64,000 nucleotides of DNA. Source: DASUPK01 sp963744105. GTDB lineage: Bacteria > Actinomycetota > Thermoleophilia > Solirubrobacterales > 70-9. Position 1 is the first letter of the stretch, and every line of letters starts with the position of its first letter. The position numbers and the translations under genes were made by a program. Below are positions 23,441-35,919 of the stretch, piece after piece. The notes under the pieces are model-generated. The model was given only the letters and a program-made list of their open reading frames with translations, did no database searches and was not told the DNA's origin. Location: assembly GCA_963744105.1 (NCBI GenBank), contig CAVUSJ010000001.1, forward strand, positions 177,743 to 241,742. The letters are read 5' to 3'.

Positions 23441-25027
23441 CTACTTCTTCGCTCTCCGCTCGTAGGCACCGATGTCGGGCTTGCTGTCCCGCCTGAAGTC
23501 GCGCTGGTCGCTCAGGTAAGCCGGGATGAGGTAGTTCGAGGGGGGAAACACGATTTCGCGGGACCCGTGATTGATCGCCCTCGAGCCCCTGTCAAGCGCG
23601 ATGGTCTTGGTCGGGCCGCCGTTCGTGGCGAGCTTCCCCAGCTTCAGCTTTCCTCCGAAGAGATCGCCGCTTACCCCGAAGCCGGTGCAGTTGCGCGCGT
23701 CGCCGATCAGGTTGTATCCGAGCGATTGGAACGGGGTGGAGAACGTGTAGCAATCCTGGCCCGGTGTGGTGCGGAGGGTGCCGTGGTTTAGCGCGATGAT
23801 CGTGTTGTCGACGCTGACGGTCGCGCCGACCTCCTGGAAGAGGCCGCCGCCCACCCCGGGGCCCTGGGAGCCGCCGTTGTGACCAGCATCGGCGACGTTA
23901 CGGGCGACGGTGACGAAGTCGAGCAAGCCTCGCGAATTTGAGCCGAAGACGCCGATTCCCCCGCCGTTGCGATCAGCGCGGTTGTCGGCGAACGTCGAGT
24001 CCTGTATCGCGGTGGCCGCGAAACTGCCGATGCCCCCACCGGAGTTCGCGCTGTTGCCGGAGAAGGTCGAGCCCTGGATGAAAGTCGAGATTTCGCTCGG
24101 AGCGAGAGCCAATCCGCCACCGTAGGACCGGGACCGGTTGCCGGCGAGGGTGGAATCGAACATCTCCACGCGGGACCACCACTCGCCCGGGTCGGTCATC
24201 GGGCCCGCTTCTGGGGGGATAGCCGTCCCGGGGCTGAAGAGACCGCCGCCGGGGCCCCTGGCGGAGTTGGAGTCAAGCTTCGAGCGGCTGAGATCCGCGA
24301 TGCACTCGCTGAAGACCGCGCCTCCGGCTCCGCCGGCGCTGTTATGCGTCGCACGGCTTCTCCCGAAAAACAGGCGGTTCTCCGGTCCGTTACACGCCTG
24401 GAAGAAGTACACAGCCCCGCCGTCGCTGGCGGCCCTGTTGCCTTTGAGCATCGTCCGGCTGACCGTGGCGGGACCGTTGCTGAAGTAGATGGCGCCGCCC
24501 CGGCCGTCGGCGGCGTTGTTGATGAACCGGCTATCGGTGACCTCGGGGCGGCCCCGAACCGCGCCACCGTTGCCATTGTCATCGGAGAGCGTGCGGGCGT
24601 GACCGCCTCGCAGGATGACCCGATGGAGGACCGGGTCCCCGTCGAAGATCCGATCGATCCCATTCGCGTCGATCGTGGCCGGGGGCCCGTGTCTTCCCTT
24701 GGTCGTGACCTCGAGATAGGGGAAGTGCACGTCGAGGTCGCCTGTGAGGCCGGCATTCTCGCCCGCGCCACGCCGAGTGAGTCGGTAGCGCTTCCCCTGG
24801 CGAAGCACGATCTTCCCGCCCTGAGCCGTGTCCGCGGCGATCACAGCCTCCCGCAGCGAGCAGTCCTTCTTCTTGCAGCCGTTGGGCGCCGGGTCGTCGG
24901 TGCGGGTCGGGCGATAGGTGGCTGCGGAGGCGGCAGAGGCCGTCGCCAGGAGTGCGACCCCGGCTAGGCAGCCCACCTGCAGTCCGCTGGTCCGGGACCT
25001 CTTCGAAAGCTTCTTCAGGCGTCTCAT
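23441..25027 (-). CDS. Secreted right-handed beta-helix protein (choice-of-anchor Q type)
   Basis: The 528-residue protein starts at ATG 25027 behind GCGAGG. A signal peptide (LQVGCLAGVALLATASAASA) precedes the motif KKKDCSLREAVIAAD, which opens many actinobacterial and chloroflexal beta-helix surface proteins. Polymorphic-outer-membrane-type repeats follow (GGAVRGRPEVTDSRFINN, GGAIYFSNG, NRADRNGGGIGVF). The end is SKPDIGAYERRAKK, the choice-of-anchor Q terminus. The frame stays open 540 bp upstream of this start, but that part runs through hairpin G and the repeat and is not coding. Probable surface adhesin or structural protein. Confidence 0.85.
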   Translation of the reverse strand: MRRLKKLSKRSRTSGLQVGCLAGVALLATASAASAATYRPTRTDDPAPNGCKKKDCSLREAVIAADTAQGGKIVLRQGKRYRLTRRGAGENAGLTGDLDVHFPYLEVTTKGRHGPPATIDANGIDRIFDGDPVLHRVILRGGHARTLSDDNGNGGAVRGRPEVTDSRFINNAADGRGGAIYFSNGPATVSRTMLKGNRAASDGGAVYFFQACNGPENRLFFGRSRATHNSAGGAGGAVFSECIADLSRSKLDSNSARGPGGGLFSPGTAIPPEAGPMTDPGEWWSRVEMFDSTLAGNRSRSYGGGLALAPSEISTFIQGSTFSGNSANSGGGIGSFAATAIQDSTFADNRADRNGGGIGVFGSNSRGLLDFVTVARNVADAGHNGGSQGPGVGGGLFQEVGATVSVDNTIIALNHGTLRTTPGQDCYTFSTPFQSLGYNLIGDARNCTGFGVSGDLFGGKLKLGKLATNGGPTKTIALDRGSRAINHGSREIVFPPSNYLIPAYLSDQRDFRRDSKPDIGAYERRAKK

Positions 25028-25186
25028 TGGTTCCTCGCTAGCTCTAACACCGAAACTCGCCCCACAGAGCGTGTCGAAGTTCGTGCCGACCTCCGTGGTT
25101 CCCACGGGAAGCACGCCCGTAGCGACCCTGACCACGCTCCCCAGGCCGCGCCGCGCACTAGGGCGTTCTGGGCCTCGGCGCAGATA

Positions 25187-25208
25187 GCTGCTTTGGACGA
25201 AAAGCAGC
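25187..25208. repeat. Hairpin element G, GGACGA loop
   Basis: GCTGCTTT-GGACGA-AAAGCAGC, perfect 8-bp stem; left end of the second 595-bp copy. Confidence 0.85.
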
Positions 25209-25260
25209 CGTCTTAGCGCGGGCCGAACGGCAGGGTGATCCCTCTTTCTGCGAGTCCGGC

Positions 25261-25488
25261 CTAGTAGCGCGTCCGGCGACGCCGAACCTCGACGTCCTCG
25301 TCGCCTAGCGAGCGATCCGGCCTGCCGCGCACGAAGGTCAGATAGAGGCCGAGGATCAAACCGAAGAAGCCGACGATCATCAGGATCAAGCCGACGGTGG
25401 GGATGTCCACCGCCTTCCACGTGTCCTGGACTGCGTAGCGGAGGATGGCTCCCACCGCGATCAGGAACAGCGAGGTTCCAATCGTCAT
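25261..25488 (-). CDS. Small two-helix membrane protein (DUF6458-like), copy 2
   Basis: The encoded protein is identical to copy 1: two TM helices and the tail DEDVEVRRRRTRY. The identity of both protein and flanks points to a recent duplication or to an assembly artefact rather than two old paralogues. Confidence 0.7.
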   Translation of the reverse strand: MTIGTSLFLIAVGAILRYAVQDTWKAVDIPTVGLILMIVGFFGLILGLYLTFVRGRPDRSLGDEDVEVRRRRTRY

Positions 25489-25554
25489 GCCCTGAATCAT
25501 GCTGGCTGCGGCGGCGTGAAAACCTCCTCGCCACTGCCCTGACGACGGCCGCGA

Positions 25555-25692
25555 CTAGCGGGCACCCCACCGCAGCGTGATCGCCCTCTCCGCGAGTGCC
25601 CTGCGCCGGTCGCAGTACGAGCAGATGCCCGGCCCTTGCGCGGTTGGGGCGCCGCAGGCGAAGCAGACCTCGACAGACTTCGGAGTAGCTGC
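25555..25692 (-). pseudogene. Zinc-ribbon protein fragment ending at hairpin H, copy 2
   Basis: Same two-knuckle fragment (CFAC...CSYC, ending TLRWGAR) as in copy 1, again without a start codon before the hairpin. Confidence 0.45.
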
Positions 25693-25727
25693 TTTGGACG
25701 AGAAGCGGCTATTGCATGGAAAGCAGC
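25688..25727. repeat. Hairpin element H, GGACGA unit plus GCATGG half-unit
   Basis: Identical to element D. It is the last hairpin of this family; I found none in the remaining 38 kb. Confidence 0.8.
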
Positions 25728-25782
25728 GGTCTTCGACCTGGCGCTCGCTTCTCACGCGAAGGGGGGTGTGCTCGCCCCCGGA

Positions 25783-25974
25783 CCCTCGTCGCGTGGCCGC
25801 TCGAGCACCAGGCTCACTCCGCTGAGCGTCTCGATCAGGAAGCGGTCGATCATCAGTCCCGGCGCAATGCAGGTCAAGAACCGTTGCGACGGGCTGCTCG
25901 GCGCTTACCGGAGCGCACCAGGGAGGGAGGATGGTCGCTGCCAGTAAGATCGTCTTGAACAGGGTTGGAGGCAT
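25783..25974 (-). pseudogene. 5' fragment of a planctomycete secreted-protein gene cut at the junction
   Basis: From ATG 25974, MPPTLFKTILLAATILPPWC starts a signal-peptide-like N-terminus, followed by SAEQPVATVLDLHCAG. After a one-base frame change it reads MIDRFLIETLSGVSLVLERP. The reading then hits the 595-bp repeat and stops making sense. It is the first gene of the right part and is truncated exactly where the taxonomic signal changes. Function unknown. Confidence 0.55.
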
Positions 25975-26181
25975 GGGGCTCCTGCCTGGCGGTTCATGAC
26001 ATGATCGCTTGCAAGCGGGCACGACTTGGCTCGCGCCGGCCGATGTCGCGGGAAGGATCAATTGGAGGGAGCTCGAAGGTAGGTCCTTGAAGCAGCCAAG
26101 TCGAGTCTATCCCTTGACAATCGCCGATGCCAGGGCCGTCGAGAATCACAGTTCGTCCCGTCATTCAAGTTCGCAGAAACG

Positions 26182-26937
26182 TCAATAGTCGCTGGCTGAG
26201 ACGACCTCCCCGCCACTCCGGGTGGAGAGTGCCTGATACACGCCGAACCTTACCCAGGCTCGAGCTTGTAGGGCCCCGTGGCGTCGAAGGTGACTCCCCG
26301 AGGTAAGCCCGTCGTCTGGTCGTAGGGCCAGGTGTTGATCGTGTCCTTGAGGAACCGCACCGAGCCGTCGGCGAAGGCGAAGTTGCAGCCGCCGGGGTGC
26401 AGGCTCGAGGCGCCGCTGATGTAAGCCGAGCCCGGGCGTCGCCGAGTTGCGAGCTGGCTGGACCTTCCGGAACGGGTTCATCGGCCAGAGCGTGCAGAAC
26501 ATCGTGTCGCCGTAGTTGCCCGAGGTCCACCAGTGCCACCACAGGGCCGAGTCCTCGTCGAGCAGGGCGTGGGCGCGCTCGCCGAAGAGCAGCGTGTTGC
26601 TGGTGCCGTCGGTGATGCTCGGCGAGCCTGACGGCACTATGGATGTGGAACAGGCCGTTCATGAACTTCTGGGGGACGGAGTCCTGCTGGTACCAGAGCA
26701 TCCAGGTCCCCGTGTTGCCGGCGTAGCTGGTGTAGTACATCGTGACCGCGCCGGGATCAGCATCGAGCCGTCGGGCATGGTCTTGGGCACGGAGGCACCT
26801 GGGTCGCTGGGGCACCAGAGTGTGCTTACCCCGGTGGAGTGAATGGTGTAATTTGGCGCGGCTCCAAAACTCGACATCAAAATTGACCGAGTTGAACAGG
26901 GGTTGCTGCTCCATGTGCGGCAAGTACCCGTTCATGA
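26182..26937 (-). pseudogene. DUF1559 (prepilin-like) protein, 3' half, frameshifted
   Basis: It contains the DUF1559 blocks MNGYLPHMEQQPLFNSVNFD, STGVSTLWCPSDP, SITDGTSNTLLFGERA and, across frames, the H-x-G-G-x-N-x-x-F-x-D-G-S block typical of the C-terminus. At least four frame changes are needed. DUF1559 proteins are very abundant in planctomycetes and carry a type-IV-pilin-like N-terminus. The 5' half lies beyond the IS66-type insertion at 28,452-28,763, and the two halves rejoin in frame. The end GEVVSASDY is at 26,182. Confidence 0.8.
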
Positions 26938-28451
26938 GGTGGCGTAGGTGAGATTTAGCAATCTCGATAGCTGGTCACTTTGCCGGCAGCAGGGACGGGA
27001 CCTTCTGGCCTCGCAAGTGCGCCTCGAAGCACGAGCTGAGATAGTCCAGCACGTTGCGCTTCTGCTGTCGGCAGGTGGCGACCACCGTCAGCATCCGCTC
27101 CACGAACCGGCTGCCATCGGCACTGTCCGTCCCCCCACTGATCCGCCGCCAGATCACGGCATGTCGCAGCGCGCGTTCCGAGCCCGTTGTTCGTCGGCTC
27201 GATCCCCTCGACGCGCACGAAGGTCCACAGACCCTCCTCCACCTTGAGGATCTCGAAGCACGTCGCTGCCGTCTTGGCGCAGCCGCAACTCTGGCCGCCT
27301 TCCAGCGCCGCCTTGACCTCGCGCCGCAACCGCGCCGCAATCGTCTTGAACCGCTGCCGATCAATGGTCCCATCGCGGACAGCGGTGCCACCAGCGAAAC
27401 ATCCGCTTGGCCAGTCGCAACAAGGCGCGCCCGGTCGCCTCCCCGGCACCCCCACGATCGATCATCGCTTGGAAATCCCGCTCCAAGTGCGACCAGCAGA
27501 TCTGTCGCCACGCCGGATCGATCCACTCCAACGAGCTGTGTCGGTCGCTGGTGACCACCTGGTTCGGCTTGCTTCCCAAGACCGCCTTGGCCACCGCGGC
27601 GGATCGTTTGGCCGCGATGGTGAAGACCGTCGTCAGCGCGGTCACGACCACCCACAACTGGGCCTTGCGGCGGTTCTCGCGCCACGAGGTGTCGTCGATG
27701 CTGGCCGCAGGGGCATCGTGGACGCCCAGCGCCACTTCGTTGTACGGGGCTTCCAGCACCGTGGCCGACTGCCGCTCGAGCTTGGAGACCATACCCGTGG
27801 CGATCGACAGACCGAACAGGTCGCCGGCCATTTGCTGGACCTGTCGCTTGCTGAGGCGGTAGCCGCCGGCGAGCGTGGACGAGCACGGCCTGCAGATACG
27901 GCCCGAAACATCCCCTGAGGGACTCCTGCGGGGAGACTCCCACACGTGGTTACGCCGCATTGGGGGCAGGCCAGGCGATGAAGTCGGTACTCGTCGACCA
28001 GCGGCTCGATCTTGGGCAATTCGGCGACCTGGTGAACCAAGGGAGCCGGGTCATCACCGACCAGGGCATGGCCGCAGCGGCGGCAATCCGTGGGCCTGCA
28101 ATCGGTGATCGTGCGCACCTTCTCCGGCGGGACCAAGCTCCGCTGTGCCCTGCGATGTCCCGGTTGCCCACCCCGTTTCCGACCGGAGGGCGGGGTGGGA
28201 GGCTTGCGTTTGAACCCGATGGGATCGGACGAAGGAGGCTTGGAGGAATTGGTGGAATTGAGCTTGAGCCGGGCCTCGAGATCGCCGACGCGTTGCTCCA
28301 GTTCGGCGATCCGTCCCTTGAGGGAGTCCAAGACGGCCAGGATGGCAACCTGGGCTTCCGGTGGGACGGTGTTCCAGAGCGGTTCAGGGATGGGAGGCTG
28401 AGGAATCATGCTAAAGATATTACGAAATTACTATACAAAAGGTTCGACCCG
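26938..28451 (-). mobile_element. IS66-family-like insertion inside the DUF1559 gene
   Basis: About 1.5 kb with a single transposase gene splits the DUF1559 gene. Its borders are set by where the host gene resumes: left flank GTACCCGTTCATGA, right flank TGAACGGGTAC. Candidate ends GTAGGTGAGATTTAGC and, on the other side, GTATAGTAATTTCG share only GTA and scattered bases. I could not identify a clean target duplication. The one-gene layout resembles the ISBst12-type group rather than three-gene IS66. Confidence 0.65.
26975..28409 (-). pseudogene. IS66-family transposase (TnpC/IS66 type), frameshifted
   Basis: The N-terminus has the leucine-zipper segment RIAELEQRVGDLEARL, then LNSTNSSKPPSSDP and RKRGGQPGHRRAQRSL, hallmarks of IS66 transposases. 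A zinc-finger region follows (CRRCGHALVG, CPQCGVTT). The DDE core includes SIDDTSWRENRRKAQLWVV and VVTSDRHSSLEWIDP, then WSHLERDFQAMIDRGG; the C-terminal Glu region is VEGIEPTNNGLGTRAA (across frames). The end is LSSCFEAHLRGQKVPSLLP. At least three frameshifts occur, so it is inactive as written. Confidence 0.85.
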
Positions 28452-28763
28452 TGAACGGGTACTGCGGCAACAAAGGGATGAACAGACTGCCCGGAATTCG
28501 GGCCAAACCATTGCAGGGGGTCGAACTGAGCACGACGGAACGGCATGCCCTGGGGCAGAACCTCATTGACATAGAGGTAGTTGTGGGCCGCCAGGGCGAG
28601 CTGCTTGAGGTTGTTCACACACTGGGCGTCGTCGGGCCGCCTCGCGGGCCATTTGCACGGCCGGCAGGAGCAGGCCGATGAGCACGGCGACGATCGAGAT
28701 GACCACCAGCAGTTCGATGAGCGTGAAGGCGCGATCGCGGAGGCGGGGATGTGATAGGGACAT
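28452..28763 (-). pseudogene. DUF1559 (prepilin-like) protein, 5' half
   Basis: MSLSHPRLRDRAFTLIELLV begins a class III prepilin-type leader (cleavage before FTLIELLVVI) with a hydrophobic helix IVAVLIGLLLPAVQMAREAARR. After one frame change CVNNLKQLALAAHNY follows, the next DUF1559 block. The segment ends FIPLLPQYPF at the insertion. Together with the 3' half it forms one DUF1559 gene of ordinary length. Confidence 0.8.
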
Positions 28764-28833
28764 GTCAATTCCTTTACGCAGTATGGCGAATGGCTTAGGG
28801 GATCACGTCTCAAGAAATGAAACCTGCGGACAT

Positions 28834-29039
28834 TCACCTTCGAGGCATAGGGCGGCCTCGAATCGGCTCCTTGACTTGGGGCGGGCCGACGGCCTCTCGC
28901 CGCGGAAGAACCATGACCCGGCTCGTAGGCGTGCCGAGGTGGACGGTTCCAGTGCCTTCGGGACTGCAGGATGGAAGGGCAGCAGTCGCCAGGCTGAGAA
29001 TGATGGCCAGCCGGCCGGACCTCTGCAGCCTTATCGCAC

Positions 29040-29043
<4 letters not shown>
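28834..29043 (-). CDS. Small predicted lipoprotein
   Basis: The 69-residue protein has a signal peptide with lipobox-like ILSLATAALPSCS (Cys ~26), followed by a short exposed part (GTGTVHLGTPTSR) and a basic Pro-rich end. Short lipoproteins next to DUF1559 genes are common in planctomycetes. Its ATG overlaps the stop of the WD40 kinase gene (ATGA). The frame may be shortened by an error, as in neighbouring genes. Confidence 0.5.
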
Positions 29044-32480
<3,437 letters not shown>

Positions 32481-32483
32481 GGC

Positions 32484-33041
32484 TCACTCCAGTTCCTGGA
32501 GCACGGTACGGAGTCGGACGAGGCCCCGGTGCAGCAGGCCCATGACGGCGGACGTGGTGCGCCCCATCTGCTGGCGATCTCGGCCAGGGGCTGTCCCTGC
32601 AGGTAGTGGCTCATGATCGCCTCTCGTTGCGCCGCGGGCAGCTGGCCAGTGCCTCGGCCAGGCGAGCCAGCCGCTCGTTATGACTGGCCTGCTGGCTGGG
32701 CGTCGGTTGATCCGCCGCCAGCAGCGCTTCCAGCCGCATCGACGATCTCTCCAGCGATGCCTCCAGCGACTGCTCTCGACTCACATCGCGCCTGGCCCGG
32801 CCCAGGTCGCGTACAGCGTTGGAAATGTTGCGAGCGAGGATCCGCCGCAGCCAGGCGGCAAGCTCCTGCTCGCTCCGCCCCCGGAACTGGTCGATCGCCG
32901 GTGCGCCTCCAGCAAGGTCTGCTGGACGATGTCGGAGGGCTCCACCTTGATCCGCACCCGGGGGTTGAGCTGGACCCGGGCCAGCAAGCCCAGGTAGTGA
33001 CGATACTCCTCGAGCGGACGGAGGTCGGACTGCTGACTCAT
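32484..33041 (-). pseudogene. ECF RNA polymerase sigma factor (planctomycete type), frameshifted
   Basis: MSQQSDLRPLEEYRHYLGLL begins region 2, with VRIKVEPSDIVQQTLLEAHR. Other frames give ELAAWLRRILARNISNAVRDLGRARRD and the region-4 helix-turn-helix ending TTSAVMGLLHRGLVRLRTVL. At least three frame changes are needed. In planctomycetes such sigma factors are often encoded directly before a WD40 kinase, as here, and are thought to be controlled by it through phosphorylation. That link is an inference from context. Confidence 0.8.
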
Positions 33042-33339
33042 CTCCGTCCCTCTCTGTGTTCAGGCACCGCCGCCGTGCCGATCATGCGCCGAGATGTGGA
33101 AAGTGTTGTCGGACCGGATCGGCCAGGATCATCCCAAAGGAAGCACAACTCCCGCCCGCACGATCGCGGCGGCATGAGCTCGAGGACCGCTCAGGAACTC
33201 CGAGCAGAGTACCAATCGCCCAGACAATGATCAATGTGGGCTGAACACTAAAGAATTCGTTGGCTCATCCGGCGAGCCAGGGAAGTGAAGACCGGGTTCC
33301 CGGGAGCTCGGGTGTGGTCCGGCGGGACGTGAGTCGTGG

Positions 33340-34489
33340 TCACCGTTCGAGGATGCCCGGCCGGGTCATCTTGTAGCCCTTGACGGCGACCTCGATCTGG
33401 GGCCAGTTCTGGGCGGCGGTGACGACTTCGTAGCCGCGGGCATCGATGACGACGGTGTCTTCGGAGCGGGCCGGGCCCGACGCTCGGGACTCCAGCAGAG
33501 GGCCATGTCGGGCTCGAGCACGAAGCGTGCTTCGGGCGTGAGCAGCACCTCGCGCGGGGAGTAGCCGATCAGCACTCCCTGGTAGTCGAGCGTCCATTCG
33601 TGGGGGGCGTTGAACTTCTCGTAGATGCGCTTGCCGCGGCGAAAGACTTCGGCGACGGTCTCGCCGGGCCGCGAGAAGAAGATGCAGGTGGCGTCGACCA
33701 TGGCGGCCAGGCGATGGTGCGTCGCGAACTCCGGCTCGACCTTGCCGAACGAGACCGTGCGGGTGACCGAGGCGCACAGGCCGTGCCGGCGGCCGGTCAC
33801 GGCGATCGTCGCGCGCTTGCGGATCGGCGCCGCCTTGAACGTCGGCTGCCGGTAGCGGGCCAGCCGGTCGTCGCTGGCGACTCGCAGGTCGACCGGGACC
33901 ACGCCCTCGCGAATCAGGCGATGCGCCAGGTGGCCGGCGACGTCGGCCTCGCGCTCGCCGCGGTCGAAGTTGCGGCAGGTGGCCTCGACGGCCAGGGTCA
34001 GCGTCCGGCCGAGCTCGCGCAGCCGCTGCCGCTCGAGCGGCGTCAGCCGCTGCCGCAGGTTGCGCAGGGGATCCGCCTCCCGCCTCCAGTGCAGCACACC
34101 CGTCGACCCCAGGTCGGTGGCGACCCGCTTGTTGTGGCAGAGCTCGGCGACCACCTGGAACGGGTCGTCGAACCAGGGCCGCTCCTTGAGCTGGAACCCC
34201 AGCCCCGCGAGCTCTTCCTCGAACACCCGGCTGCTCTGCACGTTGTCGGAAACCACCGCCCGCGAGGTGCGATTGATGAACAGCAGGATCGAGCTGTGTT
34301 CCGAGCGTGAAATCTGGCCCAGGTCGCCGCCGGAGGTGAACCAGGCCACCGAGTCGGCCAGGCCCAGCACCACGGCGTCCTGCCCGGTCGCGTCCAGGAA
34401 TTCGCGGATCCGCTGATGCTTCAGGTCGATGTCGTCGCGGCGGCGTCTTGAGCTCGACGTCTCTCGTGGTCGGCCGCCGGGTCGAGCAT
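33340..34489 (-). pseudogene. M24 (creatinase/Xaa-Pro peptidase-like) protein, frameshifted, metal ligands altered
   Basis: The N-terminal domain has RIREFLDATGQDAVVLGLADSVAWFTSGG and ILLFINRTSRAVVSDN. The pita-bread domain has GRRHGLCASVTRTVSFG and PGETVAEVFRRGKRIYEKF, then GVLIGYSPRE and, across a frame change near 33,500, a segment with SEDTVVID. In active M24 enzymes the second Asp ligand lies before TRT, and a His in a GHGIG-like loop. Both places differ here (SVTRT, VLIGYSP), so it may not be a peptidase. One further frame change lies near the start. Confidence 0.7.
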
Positions 34490-34704
34490 GACGCGGGAGC
34501 GTGTCGGTGTCCGGCCGATCCGCGGCCGTGATCCAGCACCGGGTCGAATTCCCCGGAGAGATCGACCTCCAGGGGAAGGACCGCGATCATGCCCCCCGCG
34601 TGAGTCTCCGTCGCCACGGCGTCGCCTCCATCCAACGACGACAATCGGACCCGGCCGCTTGCGGGCGTCCGCGCGAGCATGCAATCTCATGGAGTTCTAA
34701 GGGA

Positions 34705-35640
34705 TTAGGGATTGGTTCTGCTATCGTTCCAGGTTGCGTCGAGAAATTCAAGAATCTGGGACATCAAATTCTTGGGTGTCTGGATCGGGAAGTCCAGATT
34801 ATGGCCGCCCCGGGCAAGACGACGAGCTGATTGGGGACCCAGGCTGCCGCGAGTGCGGCCGCTCATCTCCTGCGACTGCGCCGACGGGAACGAGCGGATC
34901 GCTGCCGCCATGGACCAGGAAGAAAGGAGGGTCCTGCGGGCTCACCTGGCTGGCCGGCGAGGCCGCGGCATAACGACCCCGGCAGGCCCGAGGGCGGCCC
35001 GCCCAGGAACTGGGCCACCGCCTCTGCCCGCCCTGGGGCTCTGGCCGTAGAGCGCCGCCAGGTCGGATGGCCCGGAAAAGCTGACCACGGCCTCGACGGC
35101 CGCGGAGACCCCCGAGGCGTCGGCCTGGGCCGACGGCGAATTCGTCCCGAGCAGCTCGGCCAGGTTCGCCGCCGGCCGATTCGCCCATGGCCACCAACCC
35201 GGTTCGGATCGATCGAGAACCTGGCCGGATCGTGCTTCACCCAGCGGACCGCCGCCTGGACGTCCTGGAGGTTCAGCGGCCAGGTTGGCCTGCCGGGCGA
35301 CGAGAGCGGGTAGTCGGGCGCGACCACGGCATAGCCATGCGGGACGAACGCCGAGGCGATCCTTGGCCCATACTCGCGCTTGTCGAACCGCCGCCAGCCC
35401 CCGCCGTGGATCGCCATGATCACGGGCCAGCCCTGCGGCGGCGGGGCTCCCGCGGGAAGATAAACGTCCAGCGTCTCCGGGGGGCCCTGCGGCGTCGGAT
35501 AGCGAATGTCCCTCGAGACGAGCGAATCGGCCGCGCCGGGCTTACCGGGCGTCCGGGAGTTGCGGGAGATGCTGGAGAACGCGGGCAAAGCCGAGGAAAT
35601 CCATGCCGGCAGCAAGCGGCACACCCGGAGCGGCACCCGA
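34705..35640 (-). pseudogene. Esterase/lipase-type alpha/beta hydrolase (BD-FAE-like), frameshifted
   Basis: The N-terminal part reads RDIRYPTPQGPPETLDVYLP, then the oxyanion motif IMAIHGGGWRRFDKREYG. Nucleophile elbow GESAGG, acid FFLVHGGSDPLVPV and His in GHNLDFPIQTP occur in successive frames. The C-terminus is ILEFLDATWNDSRTNP. All three catalytic residues are present if frames are joined. The 5' end is unclear: no convincing signal peptide is visible between 35,540 and 35,740. The fold is that of carbohydrate-esterase-like exported hydrolases of planctomycetes. Confidence 0.7.
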
Positions 35641-35919
35641 GAGCAGCAACCGCTGCTCCAGGCTGCCGTTGCCCGTCAGGACCGCTGCCGGCAGAGATCA
35701 CGGCGCCGTCGGTTTCCCCGTTCAGGGCACGAGCCGAACGCAAACAATCGAGCGAGGTGGGAAAGCAGTCTCATGGTGTTCAACAAGGTGTCGGGAACAG
35801 GACGGCAACGTCCCCGGGGCGAGCTCGGCGCCAGCCAGGTCCGGGTCGGTGACAGGGCAGTTCATCTCGGTCGGCAGACTGGACTGACTTGAGACCTGGG
35901 CCTCTCGGCTTCAAGCCGC

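Larger units (their letters stand above)
25188..25782. repeat. 595-bp direct repeat, copy 2
   Basis: It appears identical to copy 1 at 21,562-22,156. Its right end coincides with the point where the sequence turns planctomycete-like, so the true extent of this copy in the left genome is unknown. Confidence 0.85.

Noticed and set aside
25028..25570. N-terminal extension of the beta-helix protein (open frame continues 540 bp upstream)
   Set aside because: The extension translates a hairpin and the antisense of the duplicated small gene. The signal peptide and SD at 25,027 fix the start.
19674..25727. CRISPR array
   Set aside because: Repeats are short hairpins 0.4-1.8 kb apart with whole genes between them. 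There are no regular spacers and no cas genes.
19674..25727. Classical integron attC sites
   Set aside because: Each element lacks the RYYYAAC/GTTRRRY core sites, and no integron integrase is in view. The cassette-like layout is kept as a finding, not as an integron call.
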